Shown here in pieces: positions 1 to 7,803 of a DNA stretch of 41,691 nucleotides (position 1 is its first letter; every line of letters begins with the position of its first letter). The notes beneath the pieces were generated by a model. That model made no database searches. It had not been told where the DNA came from and worked only from the letters and a program-made list of their open reading frames with translations. The stretch is from Microbacterium yannicii (lineage in GTDB: Bacteria; Actinomycetota; Actinomycetes; Actinomycetales; Microbacteriaceae). Made by a program: the position numbers and the translations under genes. The stretch spans positions 1-41,691 of the forward strand of contig NZ_JAMXMB010000015.1 in the NCBI RefSeq assembly GCF_024055635.1, written 5' to 3'.

Positions 1-803
1 GGCTCAGCGACCGGTTCCTGGGTCCGCCGGACGACAGGCGAGCCGTGCAGGGCCTCGCGGACGGCGGTGACGCGGTCGAAGAACGTCGGCGACTCACGCA
101 GCGCCTCGTCGCGCTGATCGCCGAGCCCCGTCTCGATCACGTCGGTGATGCGGCCGGGGCGCGGGCTCATCACCACGACGCGGTCGGACAGGAAGACCGC
201 CTCCGGGATCGAGTGTGTGACGAACACCACGGCCGCCGAGGTCTCGGCGGCGATGCGGGTGAGCTCGGACTGCAGCCGTTCGCGCGTCATCTCGTCGAGT
301 GCGCCGAACGGCTCGTCCATGAGCAGGAGCTTCGGCCGGGCAGCGAGCGCACGCGCGATGGCGACCCGTTGCTGCATGCCGCCGGACAGCTGGTCGGGAT
401 ACCTGTCGACGAAGTCCGAGAGACCCACCAGTTCGGCGAGCTCGGCGACGCGCGCCGCGCGGGCGGCCTTGCCGGAGCCGTGCAGCTCGAGCGGCAGTGC
501 GATGTTGGCCGCCACGGTGCGCCACGGCAGGAGCCCTGCCTGCTGGAAGGCGATGCCGTAGTCCTGGTCGATGCGGGCGCGCTTGGCGGGCTTGCCGAAG
601 ATCTCGAGCGTGCCGGAGGTCGCCTGGTCGAGGTCGGCGATCAGGCGCAGCAGCGTGGACTTGCCGCAGCCCGAGGGGCCGATGAGCGACACGAACTCGC
701 CGGCGGCGACCTCGAGCTCGACCTCGGTGAGCGCGACGACCTCCCCGGTCTTGGTCGGGAACACCTTCCCCACTCCGGTGGCGTGCACGGCAAGGTCCGT
801 CAT
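1..803 (-). CDS. NitT/TauT-type ABC transporter ATP-binding protein (C-terminus cut by window edge)
   Basis: This is the ATPase subunit of an importer of the nitrate/sulfonate/taurine family, acting at the inner face of the membrane with the permease encoded just upstream. My translation from the ATG at 803 shows Walker A GPSGCGKST (about residues 42-50), a Q-loop in GIAFQQAG, the ABC signature LSGGMQQRVAIARAL, Walker B LLLMDEP and the switch histidine in FVTHS. The start overlaps the permease stop by four bases (ATGA), so the two are translationally coupled. The frame is open to base 3, and probably only a few residues are missing because about 266 are already present. The visible C-terminal codons lie on GGTCGCTGAGCC, which resembles part of the dispersed repeat seen at 22,315, so the repeat may form the gene's end. 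The substrate is inferred from context to be a pyrimidine, hydantoin or ureido compound. No substrate-binding protein is visible; it may lie past the left edge. Confidence 0.9.
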   Translation of the reverse strand, partial: MTDLAVHATGVGKVFPTKTGEVVALTEVELEVAAGEFVSLIGPSGCGKSTLLRLIADLDQATSGTLEIFGKPAKRARIDQDYGIAFQQAGLLPWRTVAANIALPLELHGSGKAARAARVAELAELVGLSDFVDRYPDQLSGGMQQRVAIARALAARPKLLLMDEPFGALDEMTRERLQSELTRIAAETSAAVVFVTHSIPEAVFLSDRVVVMSPRPGRITDVIETGLGDQRDEALRESPTFFDRVTAVREALHGSPVVRRTQEPVAE

Positions 804-1729
804 GCGGTGGCCTCTCCTCTGCGGTAGTTGGCGAGTCCGAGGCCGATCAGCGCGACCGAGCCGGCGGCGATCAGGCCGAGGGCGATCGAGCCGAAGGTCG
901 GCCCCCACGGTGCGGCGGGGTCGCTCGAGGCCTGGCCGGCGAGCTGGATGAGCATGCGGCCGATGCCCCCGCGCATGCCGATCGACACCTCGGCGACGAC
1001 CGCGCCGAGCACGGCGTTCGCGGCGGCGAGCCGGAGCGCGGGCAGCAGGTGCGGCACGGCGGCGGGCAGACGCAGGCGCAGGAGCGTGGGCCAGTAGCCG
1101 GCGGCGTAACTGTTCATCAGATCGAGGTGGATCCGGTCGGGTGAGCCGAGGCCGCGGAGCACGCCGACGGCGACCGGGAAGAACGCGAGGTACGACGCGA
1201 TGACGGCGACCGACAGCCACTGCGGCCACGAGCCGCCGCCGCGGTCGATCTGATTGCCGATCGCATTGACCACCGGGGCGAAGGCGATGAGCGGCACGAT
1301 CTGGCTGACCACGATCCAGGGGAGCAGGCCCCACTCCAGCAGACGCCAGCGCTGCATGACGAGACCGAGGACGGCACCGACCGCGACGCCGATCAGCCAG
1401 CCGACGGCCGCGATGCCGAGTGTGACGAGAGCGGCGCCGGCGACCGAGACCCACAGCGGCGGGGTGTCGCCGCCGCTGGTGGGGGCGAAGAGCCGGCCGA
1501 CCATGTCCCAGACGTGCGGCATGGCGCGGTCGTGCGTGCGGGGCAGGATCATGACGCCCGAGCCCGACTCGCCCGCCACCGCCCCGACCACGAACCCGTC
1601 GCTCGGGCCGAGGAACTTGTACCCCTCCCACAGCACGAGCACGGCGAGCACGCCGAGGGCTCCCCAGCCCGCCGCGATCCAGCCGCGGAGCTCGCCCTGC
1701 CTCCGGGCCGACCAGCCGATGGGTCTCAT
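800..1729 (-). CDS. ABC transporter permease (NitT/TauT, BPD_transp_1 type)
   Basis: This is the membrane subunit (309 aa) of the importer whose ATPase is encoded next. One transmembrane segment near residues 17-40 is followed by a polar stretch of about 60 residues. The usual multi-span binding-protein-dependent permease core begins near residue 90 and carries an EAA-like coupling loop (TLLRLRLPAAVPHLLPAL). The long loop after the first segment is typical of permeases found with hydantoin/pyrimidine clusters, although that association is from memory. The ATG at 1729 follows the LLM oxidoreductase stop by 10 bases, with GAGGA about seven bases upstream as ribosome binding site. The gene belongs to the minus-strand operon that starts at the nitrilase gene. 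Confidence 0.88.
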   Translation of the reverse strand: MRPIGWSARRQGELRGWIAAGWGALGVLAVLVLWEGYKFLGPSDGFVVGAVAGESGSGVMILPRTHDRAMPHVWDMVGRLFAPTSGGDTPPLWVSVAGAALVTLGIAAVGWLIGVAVGAVLGLVMQRWRLLEWGLLPWIVVSQIVPLIAFAPVVNAIGNQIDRGGGSWPQWLSVAVIASYLAFFPVAVGVLRGLGSPDRIHLDLMNSYAAGYWPTLLRLRLPAAVPHLLPALRLAAANAVLGAVVAEVSIGMRGGIGRMLIQLAGQASSDPAAPWGPTFGSIALGLIAAGSVALIGLGLANYRRGEATA

Positions 1730-1739
1730 GCCGCTGTCC

Positions 1740-2774
1740 TCACTGCTTCGCGGCGACGTGGGTCTGGAGGGCGGGGATCACGGTCTCGCCGTACACGCGG
1801 AGGGTCTCCTCCTTGTTGTCGTGCTGCAGATAGCCGGCGAACTGCGTGACGCCGATCGCACGCAGCTGCTCGAGCTTGGCGATGTGCTCGTCGGCGGTAC
1901 CGAGGATGCAGAAGCGCTCCACGATCTCGTCGGGCACGAAGTCGACGTGGTCGTTGTCGGCCTTGCCGTGGGTGTTGTAGTCGTAGCCCTGACGGCCCGC
2001 GATGTAGTCGGTCAGCGCCTTCGGCACCGCACCGATCCCTGAGCCTGTCGAAGGCTCGCCGTACTTGGCGACGATGTCGGCGACGTGGTTGCCCACCATC
2101 CCGCCGAACCACCGGCACTGGTCGCGCATGTGCTCGCGGTCGTCGCCGACGTACATGGGCGCCGCGACGCAGAAGGACAGCGACTCGGGGTCGCGGCCGG
2201 CGGCGGCCGCGGCATCCTTCACCGTCTTGATCATCCAGGCGGCGATGTCGACGTCCGCGAGCTGCAGGATGAAGCCGTCACCGACCTCGCCCGTCAGCTT
2301 CAGCGCGAGCGGTCCGTACGCGGCCACCCAGACGTCGAGCTGCGATCCGCGGCTCCACGGGAACTGCAGGGTCGCGCCCTTGTACTCGACCGGCCGCGAG
2401 TTCGCGAGCTCGCGGATCACGTGGATCGACTCGCGCAGCTCCGCCATCGTCACCGGCTTGCCGTTGGTGACGCGGACGGCCGAGTCGCCGCGGCCGATGC
2501 CGCAGATCGTGCGGTTGCCGTACATCTCGTTGAGGGTGGCGAAGACGGATGCCGTGACCGTCCAGTCCCGCGTCGCGGGGTTCGTGACGAACGGGCCGAC
2601 GGTGACGCGCTTGGTCTCGGCGAGGATCGCGGAGTGGATGACGTAGGGCTCCTGCCACAGCAGGTGCGAGTCGAACGTCCACACGTGGCTGAATCCGTGC
2701 GCCTCGGCGAGACGCGCGAGCTGCACCGTGCGCGCGGCGGGCGGGTTGGTCTGCAGAACGACTCCGAAGTCCAT
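1740..2774 (-). CDS. LLM-class flavin-dependent oxidoreductase with an in-frame repeat insertion
   Basis: This is a luciferase-like monooxygenase fold protein (344 aa) that uses FMN or F420. The N-terminus MDFGVVLQTNPPA, the WTFDSHLLW segment and GIGRGDSAVR are typical of the family. From memory it most resembles the subfamily described as CPS_4043-like, which often sits beside dihydropyrimidinases; I cannot verify this here. In this operon it lies between dihydropyrimidinase and the transporter, so its substrate is probably a related ring or an intermediate. Its reaction is unknown. The LLM fold also contains RutA, which opens the uracil ring, but I see no proof that this gene does the same. 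Near residues 239-246 the protein reads EPSTGSGI, encoded by a copy of the dispersed 19-bp repeat (2036-2054). This looks like a late in-frame insertion in a surface loop. Confidence 0.88.
   Translation of the reverse strand: MDFGVVLQTNPPAARTVQLARLAEAHGFSHVWTFDSHLLWQEPYVIHSAILAETKRVTVGPFVTNPATRDWTVTASVFATLNEMYGNRTICGIGRGDSAVRVTNGKPVTMAELRESIHVIRELANSRPVEYKGATLQFPWSRGSQLDVWVAAYGPLALKLTGEVGDGFILQLADVDIAAWMIKTVKDAAAAAGRDPESLSFCVAAPMYVGDDREHMRDQCRWFGGMVGNHVADIVAKYGEPSTGSGIGAVPKALTDYIAGRQGYDYNTHGKADNDHVDFVPDEIVERFCILGTADEHIAKLEQLRAIGVTQFAGYLQHDNKEETLRVYGETVIPALQTHVAAKQ
2036..2054 (-). repeat. Dispersed 19-bp repeat, copy inside a coding region
   Basis: The plus-strand sequence TCCCTGAGCCTGTCGAAGG occurs here, again identically at 2812-2830, and in reverse complement at 22284-22302. 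This copy lies within the LLM oxidoreductase gene and is read in frame. Shorter fragments (GAGCCTGTCG) occur at 4328-4337. Such elements are common in Microbacterium intergenic DNA, from memory. A copy within a reading frame is less expected. Confidence 0.85.
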
Positions 2775-2878
2775 GTGTGTTCCGTTCTCCGGTCACGGAG
2801 CCTGTGCTCGGTCCCTGAGCCTGTCGAAGGGTGCTCCGACGAGCTCAGCAACCGGCGCAGGCTCAGCGCCGGGTGCTG
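2775..2878 (-). other. Intra-operon spacer holding a second copy of the 19-bp repeat (2812-2830)
   Basis: The 104 bases between dihydropyrimidinase and the LLM gene contain the exact repeat TCCCTGAGCCTGTCGAAGG at 2812-2830, flanked by degenerate relatives (CGCAGGCTCAG near 2858, GGAGCCTGTG near 2798). I see no coding potential. The other gaps in this operon are much shorter, so the repeat probably expanded the spacer. Confidence 0.75.
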
Positions 2879-4312
2879 TCAGATGAGGTACTGCGAGAGG
2901 CCGCGCTTGAGGAAGCGGCCGTCGCCCTTGGAGCCGTGGTACGCGCCGCCGTCGACCACGACCTTGCCGCGCGAGATCACGGTGTCGACGTGCCCGTCGA
3001 TCTCGAATCCCTCCCACGCCGAGTGGTCCATGTTCATGTGGTGGGATGCCGCGGAGATGGTGGTGTGACCGTTCGGGTCGTAGACCACGACGTCGCCGTC
3101 GGCGCCCGGCTGGATGACGCCCTTGCGGCCGTAGAGGCCGAACATGCGCGCGGGCGTGGTCGAGGTGAGCTCGACCCAGCGCTCGAGCGTGATCTCGCCG
3201 GTGACGACCCCCTGGTACATCAGGTCCATGCGGTGCTCGACCGAGCCGATGCCGTTGGGGATGGCGCGGAAGTCGTCCTTGCCCAGCTCCTTCTGGCCCT
3301 TCATGCAGAACGGGCAGTGGTCGGTCGAGACCATCTGGATGTCGTTGGTGCGCAGCGCCTGCCACATGTGGTGCTGGTGGCCGTCCTTGCTGCTGCGCAG
3401 CGGCGTCGAGCACACCCATTTGGCGCCCTCGAACTGCCCCCACTCCTCGCTGAACGCGCCGAGCTGCTCCTCGAGCGACAGGTAGAGGTACTGCGGGCAC
3501 GTCTCGCCGAAGACGTTCCAGCCCTGGTCGCGCGCCCAGGCGATCTGGTCGACCGCCTGCTTGGCGCTCACGTGCACGGTGTAGAGGGGTGCCCCGGTGA
3601 GGTTCGCGAGCATGATCGCGCGGTGCGTGGCCTCCTCCTCCATCTGCCAGGCACGGGCGATGCCGTGGTAGTACGGCGCCTTCTTGCCGGCATCCGCCAG
3701 CTGCGCCGCCAGCACATCGATCGCCGGGCCGTTCTCGGCGTGCATCATCGTGAGCAGGCCGGTCTCGGCCGACACCTGCATCGCCTTCAGCACCTGGGCG
3801 TCGTCGGAGTAGAACACGCCCGGGTAGGCCATGAAGAGCTTGAAGCTCGAGATGCCCTCGTCGAGGAGCCCCCGCATCGCGGCGAGCGAGTCGTCGTCGA
3901 CGCCGCCGACGATCTGGTGGAAGCCGTAGTCGATGGCGCAGTTGCCGGCGGCCTTCTCGTGCCAGGCGGCGAGGCCGTCCTGCACGCGCTCGCCGTAGCG
4001 CTGCACCGCGAAGTCGATGATCGAGGTGGTGCCGCCCCAGGCGGCAGCCCGGGTGCCGGTCTCGAACGTGTCGGACGCGTTCGTGCCGCCGAACGGCAGC
4101 TCCATGTGCGTGTGCGCGTCGATGCCGCCCGGGATCACGTACTTGCCGGCGGCGTCGATGACGGTGTCGACGGATGCCGCGACATCCGTCCCGAGAAGGT
4201 GCGAGCCCGGCGCCAGCACGGCGGCGATGGTCTCGCCGTCGATGAGCACGTCAGCTTCGCCGCGACCGGTCGCTGAGACGAGGGTTCCGCCCGTGATGAG
4301 TGTGGTGGTCAT
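2879..4312 (-). CDS. hydA: Dihydropyrimidinase / D-hydantoinase
   Basis: This cyclic amidohydrolase (477 aa) opens 5,6-dihydrouracil, dihydrothymine or hydantoins to N-carbamoyl amino acids in the cytoplasm. All metal ligands of the family are visible: H67 and H69 in DAHTHM, the carboxylated lysine K158 in SSFKLFMAYPG, H191 in MMHAENG, H247 in YTVHVS and D331 in STDHCPF. An upstream in-frame start exists at 4414, but it would add a basic, non-homologous extension over the nitrilase gene. The ATG at 4312 with GGAGA just upstream gives the normal family N-terminus (MTTTLITGG). It follows the nitrilase gene by 28 bases, and the product of this enzyme is the expected substrate of that nitrilase. 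No dihydropyrimidine dehydrogenase is present in the window. Confidence 0.95.
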   Translation of the reverse strand: MTTTLITGGTLVSATGRGEADVLIDGETIAAVLAPGSHLLGTDVAASVDTVIDAAGKYVIPGGIDAHTHMELPFGGTNASDTFETGTRAAAWGGTTSIIDFAVQRYGERVQDGLAAWHEKAAGNCAIDYGFHQIVGGVDDDSLAAMRGLLDEGISSFKLFMAYPGVFYSDDAQVLKAMQVSAETGLLTMMHAENGPAIDVLAAQLADAGKKAPYYHGIARAWQMEEEATHRAIMLANLTGAPLYTVHVSAKQAVDQIAWARDQGWNVFGETCPQYLYLSLEEQLGAFSEEWGQFEGAKWVCSTPLRSSKDGHQHHMWQALRTNDIQMVSTDHCPFCMKGQKELGKDDFRAIPNGIGSVEHRMDLMYQGVVTGEITLERWVELTSTTPARMFGLYGRKGVIQPGADGDVVVYDPNGHTTISAASHHMNMDHSAWEGFEIDGHVDTVISRGKVVVDGGAYHGSKGDGRFLKRGLSQYLI

Positions 4313-4340
4313 GATTCTCCGGTGATCGAGCCTGTCGGGG

Positions 4341-5189
4341 TCACGGCTGCGCGATCCGCGTGTACGAGTCGGGTCGCCGATCGCGGTAGAACTGCCAGTC
4401 GTCGCGCATCTCACGCACCATGTCGAGATCGAGATCGCGCACGAGCAGCTCCTCGTGCTCCCCCGAGCCGCGCTCGCCGACGAAGTTTCCCCGCGGGTCG
4501 ATCACCTGGCTCGTGCCGTAGAAGTCGACCGCGAGGTCGCCGTACTCGTTGTCCTCGCGGCCGACCCGGTTGGGCTGCAGCACGAAGTAGCCGTTGGCGA
4601 CGGCCGCGGCGGGTCCTTCGACCTCCCACAGCCGGTTCGAGAGCCCGGGCTTCGTGGCGTTGGGGTTGAAGACCATGTGCGCGTCGGCGAGGCCGAGCTC
4701 GCGCCATCCTTCGGGGAAGTGGCGGTCGTAGCAGATGTACATGCCGACGCGGCCGACCGCGGTCTCGAACACCGGGTAGCCGAGGTTGCCGGGACGGAAG
4801 TAGAACTTCTCCCAGAACCGGTCGAGGTGCGGCAGGTGGTGCTTGCGGTAGGTGCCGAGCGTCGTGCCGTCGGCGTCGACCAGCACCGCGGTGTTGTAGT
4901 ACACCCCGGTCTCGGCCTCCTCGTAGATCGGCAGCACCATGACGATGCCGAGCTCCTTGGCGACCGCGGCGAAGCGCTGCACGATCGGGCCGTCGACCGG
5001 CTCGGCGAAACGGTAGTACTTCTTGTCCTGCGTGATCCCGAAGTAGGGGCCGTAGAACAGCTCCTGGAAGCACACCACCTGCGCGCCCTGGCTCGCGGCG
5101 TCCCGCGCGAACCCTTCGTGCTTGTCGAGCATCGACTGCTTGTCGCCCGTCCAGGTGGTCTGCGAAATCGCCGCGCGTACCGTCGTCAT
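4341..5189 (-). CDS. Nitrilase-superfamily N-carbamoyl amidohydrolase (beta-ureidopropionase-like)
   Basis: This carbon-nitrogen hydrolase (282 aa) most likely hydrolyses N-carbamoyl-beta-alanine, or a related N-carbamoyl amino acid, to the amino acid, CO2 and ammonia. The Glu-Lys-Cys triad is visible at E43 (CFQELF), K116 (YRKHHLP) and C153 (YICYDRHFPE). The RHFPEGWR segment following the cysteine is typical of beta-ureidopropionases. The ATG at 5189 is preceded by GGAGAGACG. Longer in-frame extensions upstream are arginine-rich and not protein-like. It is the first gene of the minus-strand operon, downstream of the promoter at 5327-5355, and the next gene supplies its substrate. Confidence 0.92.
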   Translation of the reverse strand: MTTVRAAISQTTWTGDKQSMLDKHEGFARDAASQGAQVVCFQELFYGPYFGITQDKKYYRFAEPVDGPIVQRFAAVAKELGIVMVLPIYEEAETGVYYNTAVLVDADGTTLGTYRKHHLPHLDRFWEKFYFRPGNLGYPVFETAVGRVGMYICYDRHFPEGWRELGLADAHMVFNPNATKPGLSNRLWEVEGPAAAVANGYFVLQPNRVGREDNEYGDLAVDFYGTSQVIDPRGNFVGERGSGEHEELLVRDLDLDMVREMRDDWQFYRDRRPDSYTRIAQP

Positions 5190-5292
5190 CGTCTCTCCGT
5201 TCGTGAACCGGCGGATGCCGTGTTCCTCGTCCCTCGGGTGGGACCGGCGGGGTCCGCTCCCGCGGTGGCCCGGCACCCCTGATCCTGTCGAC

Positions 5293-5309
5293 CCGACGTT
5301 TCCCGTCGG
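5293..5309. other. Small hairpin in the leader of the catabolic operon
   Basis: CCGACG (5293-5298) and CGTCGG (5304-5309) form a six-base stem with a five-base loop. It lies in the inferred 5' leader (about 130 nt) of the nitrilase transcript. On the plus strand it is followed by TTT, but no plus-strand gene ends nearby. Its role is unknown. Confidence 0.4.
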
Positions 5310-5326
5310 TTTCGGCCTGTGACGCG

Positions 5327-5355
5327 ACAGTAAAGCCTGGCTCGGTGCGGCGCAA
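5327..5355 (-). promoter_or_regulatory. Probable sigma-70-type promoter of the nitrilase-dihydropyrimidinase-transporter operon
   Basis: Read on the minus strand, TTGCGC (5355-5350) is followed after exactly 17 bases by TACTGT (5332-5327), fitting the actinobacterial TANNNT -10 consensus. Transcription would begin near 5320, leaving a leader of about 130 nt before the ATG at 5189. Confidence 0.55.
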
Positions 5356-5389
5356 TGGTTGGTTCGGCAGACCTTTCGATGGATCGCGA

Positions 5390-5411
5390 GGCGGATGCCG
5401 CGGCATCCGCC
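5390..5411. repeat. Perfect 22-bp palindrome built from two head-to-head CGGATGCC motifs
   Basis: The core GCGGATGCCGCGGCATCCGC (5391-5410) is its own reverse complement, and one further G/C pair extends it. It lies between the divergent catabolic operon and the histidine kinase gene, about 35 bp upstream of the operon's -35 box and 40 bp upstream of the kinase -10 box. It could be an operator for a dimeric regulator, or simply two adjacent copies of the genome-wide CGGATGCC motif. Confidence 0.6.
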
Positions 5412-5450
5412 GTACATCTCCGGACGGATGCCGCGCCACGACCCTTCCCG

Positions 5451-5456
5451 TAGCGT
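5451..5456 (+). promoter_or_regulatory. -10 element TAGCGT for a leaderless histidine kinase transcript
   Basis: TAGCGT ends six bases before the GTG start at 5463, which places the transcription start at or next to the start codon. There is no Shine-Dalgarno sequence. No clear -35 box is present. Confidence 0.45.
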
Positions 5457-5462
5457 GAAACG

Positions 5463-6665
5463 GTGTTCCGCCGCCTGAAGACCTACCAGCTCGTCGCCGA
5501 CCTGTCGGCCGCGCTGGTCTTCCTGCTGGTCGCGTGGCCCATCGAGGCCGTCCTGGCGCCCAGCGCGTTGGGCCCGGAGTTCCGGCCGGGAGACGGCGGG
5601 CCGACAGGGTTCGCCCTGCTCGTCGCCGGCATCTTCAGCGCGGCTCTCGCGGTTCGGCGGCTCTCCCCGGCGCTCGCGCTCGGGCTCGCGTGGCTGGGCG
5701 CTGTGGTCCAGATCGGGCTCGGCCGCCCGCCGAGCTTCTCGGATCTCGCGATCTTCGCCGTGCTGTACGCCACGGCGGCGTATGGCGTGCGGCTGGTGTA
5801 CTGGGCCGGCTTCGCGTCGGCGATCGTCGGCGCCCTGGTGATCACGGTGTACCTGTTCGTCGGGCCGGTGTTCGCGGGCGGCGGGCTGTCGTGGGAGACA
5901 CTGCCGCTGGCTCTCGTGGTGCTCGTCGCCGCCGCGTTCGCCCTGGGGCTCGCGTGGACGATCGGCGCGCTCGTGCGCACGGCGGTGCGCGCGCGGGAGA
6001 ACAGCGAGGCGCAGCGGCGCGCCGAGGCCGAGACCGTCGCCGAGCAGGAGCGGGTGCGCATCGCCCGCGACATGCACGATGTCGTCGCGCATTCGCTCGC
6101 GGTCGTGATCGCGCAGGCCGACGGCGCGCGCTATGCCGCCGCCGCCGATCCGGCGGTGGCGACCGACGCGCTGGCGACCATCTCGAGCACGGCGCGTTCC
6201 GCGCTCGCCGACGTGCGCCTGCTGCTCGGACAGCTCAGGCACCAGCAGGGCGACGGGCCGCAGCCGACCATCGCCGACCTGGAGGAACTGTACGCGCAGG
6301 TGCGCGCCGCCGGCGTGGAGCTGCGCGTCGACGTCGACCCCGTTCCGCAGCGCACATCGGCCTCGGGCGAGCCGCCCGCGGCCGTCCAGCTCGCCGTCTA
6401 TCGCATCCTGCAGGAGGCGCTGACCAACGCGCTGCGTCACGGTGCGCCCGGCGGGCCCGTCGACGTGCGTCTCGCCTGGCTGCCCGATCGGGTCGAGCTC
6501 GACGTGAGCAACCCCATGCTGCCGGGGACTCCGCCGGGCAGATTCGGCCACGGCCTCATCGGCATGCGCGAGCGCGCGCAGCTCGCCGGAGGCCGCCTCG
6601 ACGCCGCCCACGAGTTCGGCGCGTTCACCGTGCGCGCGCACATCCCGATCGGAGACCACCCATGA
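5463..6665 (+). CDS. Two-component sensor histidine kinase (NarL/DesK type, HisKA_3)
   Basis: This is a membrane sensor kinase of 400 aa. Several hydrophobic segments fill residues 10-170 (for example 12-32, 50-65, 70-88, 115-135 and 148-172). A short coiled stretch precedes the dimerisation/phosphoacceptor box RIARDMHDVVAHSL, with the phosphorylated histidine at H205. A HATPase_c domain follows, with N-box LQEALTNALRHG and a G-box around GHGLIGMRERAQLAGG. The GTG start is supported by the -10 box directly upstream. The stop overlaps the response regulator start by four bases. The signal is unknown. With few extracytoplasmic residues, it probably senses membrane state or a membrane-embedded stimulus. 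The nearby MacB/FtsX exporter (8,635-10,934) is a plausible target, though only by proximity. Confidence 0.93.
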   Translation: MFRRLKTYQLVADLSAALVFLLVAWPIEAVLAPSALGPEFRPGDGGPTGFALLVAGIFSAALAVRRLSPALALGLAWLGAVVQIGLGRPPSFSDLAIFAVLYATAAYGVRLVYWAGFASAIVGALVITVYLFVGPVFAGGGLSWETLPLALVVLVAAAFALGLAWTIGALVRTAVRARENSEAQRRAEAETVAEQERVRIARDMHDVVAHSLAVVIAQADGARYAAAADPAVATDALATISSTARSALADVRLLLGQLRHQQGDGPQPTIADLEELYAQVRAAGVELRVDVDPVPQRTSASGEPPAAVQLAVYRILQEALTNALRHGAPGGPVDVRLAWLPDRVELDVSNPMLPGTPPGRFGHGLIGMRERAQLAGGRLDAAHEFGAFTVRAHIPIGDHP

Positions 6666-7300
6666 TCCGCGTCGCGCTCGTGGACGACCAGGCGCTGTTC
6701 CGCGCCGGCATCCGCATGCTCATCGACTCGCAGCCCGACCTCGAGGTCGTGGCCGAGGCCGCCGACGGGCAGGAGGCGCTCCGTGCGGTGCGCCAGTCCC
6801 GCCCCGACGTCGTGCTCATGGACATCCGCATGCCCGTCATGGACGGCCTCGCCGCGACGGCCGAGCTGCTCGCCGACACCGACCCGCCGCGCATCGTGAT
6901 GCTCACGACGTTCGACCTCGACGAGGCGGCGGCCCGTGCCATCCGCCAGGGCGCGAGCGGCTTCCTGCTCAAGGACGCCGATCCCGAGTTCCTCCTCGCG
7001 GCGATCCGCACGGTGCATGCCGGGTCCGCCGTGATCGCGGCATCCGCCACCCGCGAGCTCTTCGAGCGCTTCACGGATGCCGCGCCCCGGCCCGTCCCGC
7101 CGGCATACGGCGACCTGACCGAACGTGAGCGGGAGATCTTCGCCCTCGCCGCGCGCGGGCTCTCCAACGCCGAGATCGCGGCGCGCGAGTTCCTCTCGGA
7201 GGCCACCGTGAAGACGCACATCAGCCGTATCCTCACGAAGCTCGGGCTCCGCGACCGCGTGCAGCTCGTCGTGTTCGCCTTCGAGCACGGCCTGGCGTAG
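6662..7300 (+). CDS. NarL/LuxR-family response regulator
   Basis: This is a DNA-binding response regulator of 212 aa. The receiver domain (residues 1-120) carries the acidic pair DD at 8-9, phosphoacceptor D54 in LMDIRMP, the conserved TT in MLTTFD and lysine in FLLKDAD. The C-terminal GerE helix-turn-helix is in DLTEREREIFALAARGLSN and ATVKTHISRILTKLGLRDR. The ATG at 6662 overlaps the kinase stop (ATGA), so kinase and regulator are translated together. The regulated genes are unknown. Confidence 0.95.
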   Translation: MIRVALVDDQALFRAGIRMLIDSQPDLEVVAEAADGQEALRAVRQSRPDVVLMDIRMPVMDGLAATAELLADTDPPRIVMLTTFDLDEAAARAIRQGASGFLLKDADPEFLLAAIRTVHAGSAVIAASATRELFERFTDAAPRPVPPAYGDLTEREREIFALAARGLSNAEIAAREFLSEATVKTHISRILTKLGLRDRVQLVVFAFEHGLA

Positions 7301-7341
7301 TTCCTGCCCGAACGCGTGCGGCGTTGGGCAGAATCAGGCGC

Positions 7342-7749
7342 ATGGAACTGCAGCTGAGCATGGTCGTCCTCGAGGTGGCGGATCTCGACGCATCGGTGCG
7401 CTTCTACCGCCGGCTCGGTCTCGACATCCCGGATCCCGACCCCGACCGGCCCGTCGTCGCACACCGCATGGGCAGCGGCGTGACGCTGCTGATCACGAGG
7501 GGCTTCGCCTCGCGCTACGACCCGACGTGGGCTCCGCCCGCCGGCGGCGGCTACTCGCAGCTGCTGGAGTTCTACGTGGGCGACGACGCGGTCGTCGACA
7601 GCACGTGGGCCGATCTGGTCGGGGCCGGATACCGCGGCCGCATGCCTCCGACCAAGACCGCCGGCCCCTACGCGGCCATCGTGGACGACCCCGACGGCAA
7701 CGCGATCCTCCTCACCTCCGACGAGGCCGCCTCCCCCGACGCCTCCTGA
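7342..7749 (+). CDS. VOC-family (glyoxalase/bleomycin-resistance fold) protein
   Basis: This is a small single-domain vicinal-oxygen-chelate protein (135 aa). It shows the two babbb halves: MVVLEVADLDASVRFYRRLGL at the N-terminus and GPYAAIVDDPDGNAILLTS at the C-terminus. The enzyme activity or ligand cannot be told from the sequence. The ATG at 7342 gives the usual N-terminus, and the upstream TTG at 7324 would only add six residues. CAGAAT (7329-7334), seven bases before the ATG, could be the -10 box of a leaderless transcript. Confidence 0.88.
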   Translation: MELQLSMVVLEVADLDASVRFYRRLGLDIPDPDPDRPVVAHRMGSGVTLLITRGFASRYDPTWAPPAGGGYSQLLEFYVGDDAVVDSTWADLVGAGYRGRMPPTKTAGPYAAIVDDPDGNAILLTSDEAASPDAS

Positions 7750-7803
7750 CCCCGCCCCTCGCTCCTCGTCGCCCCGGGCAAGTCATCCTTGCGGTGTGCG
7801 GGG

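Noticed and set aside
45..827. Plus-strand open frame opposite the ABC ATPase
   Set aside because: It is composed mostly of Arg, Gly, Glu and Ala with no recognisable motif. The minus frame shows all ABC motifs and is open from 803 to the window edge.
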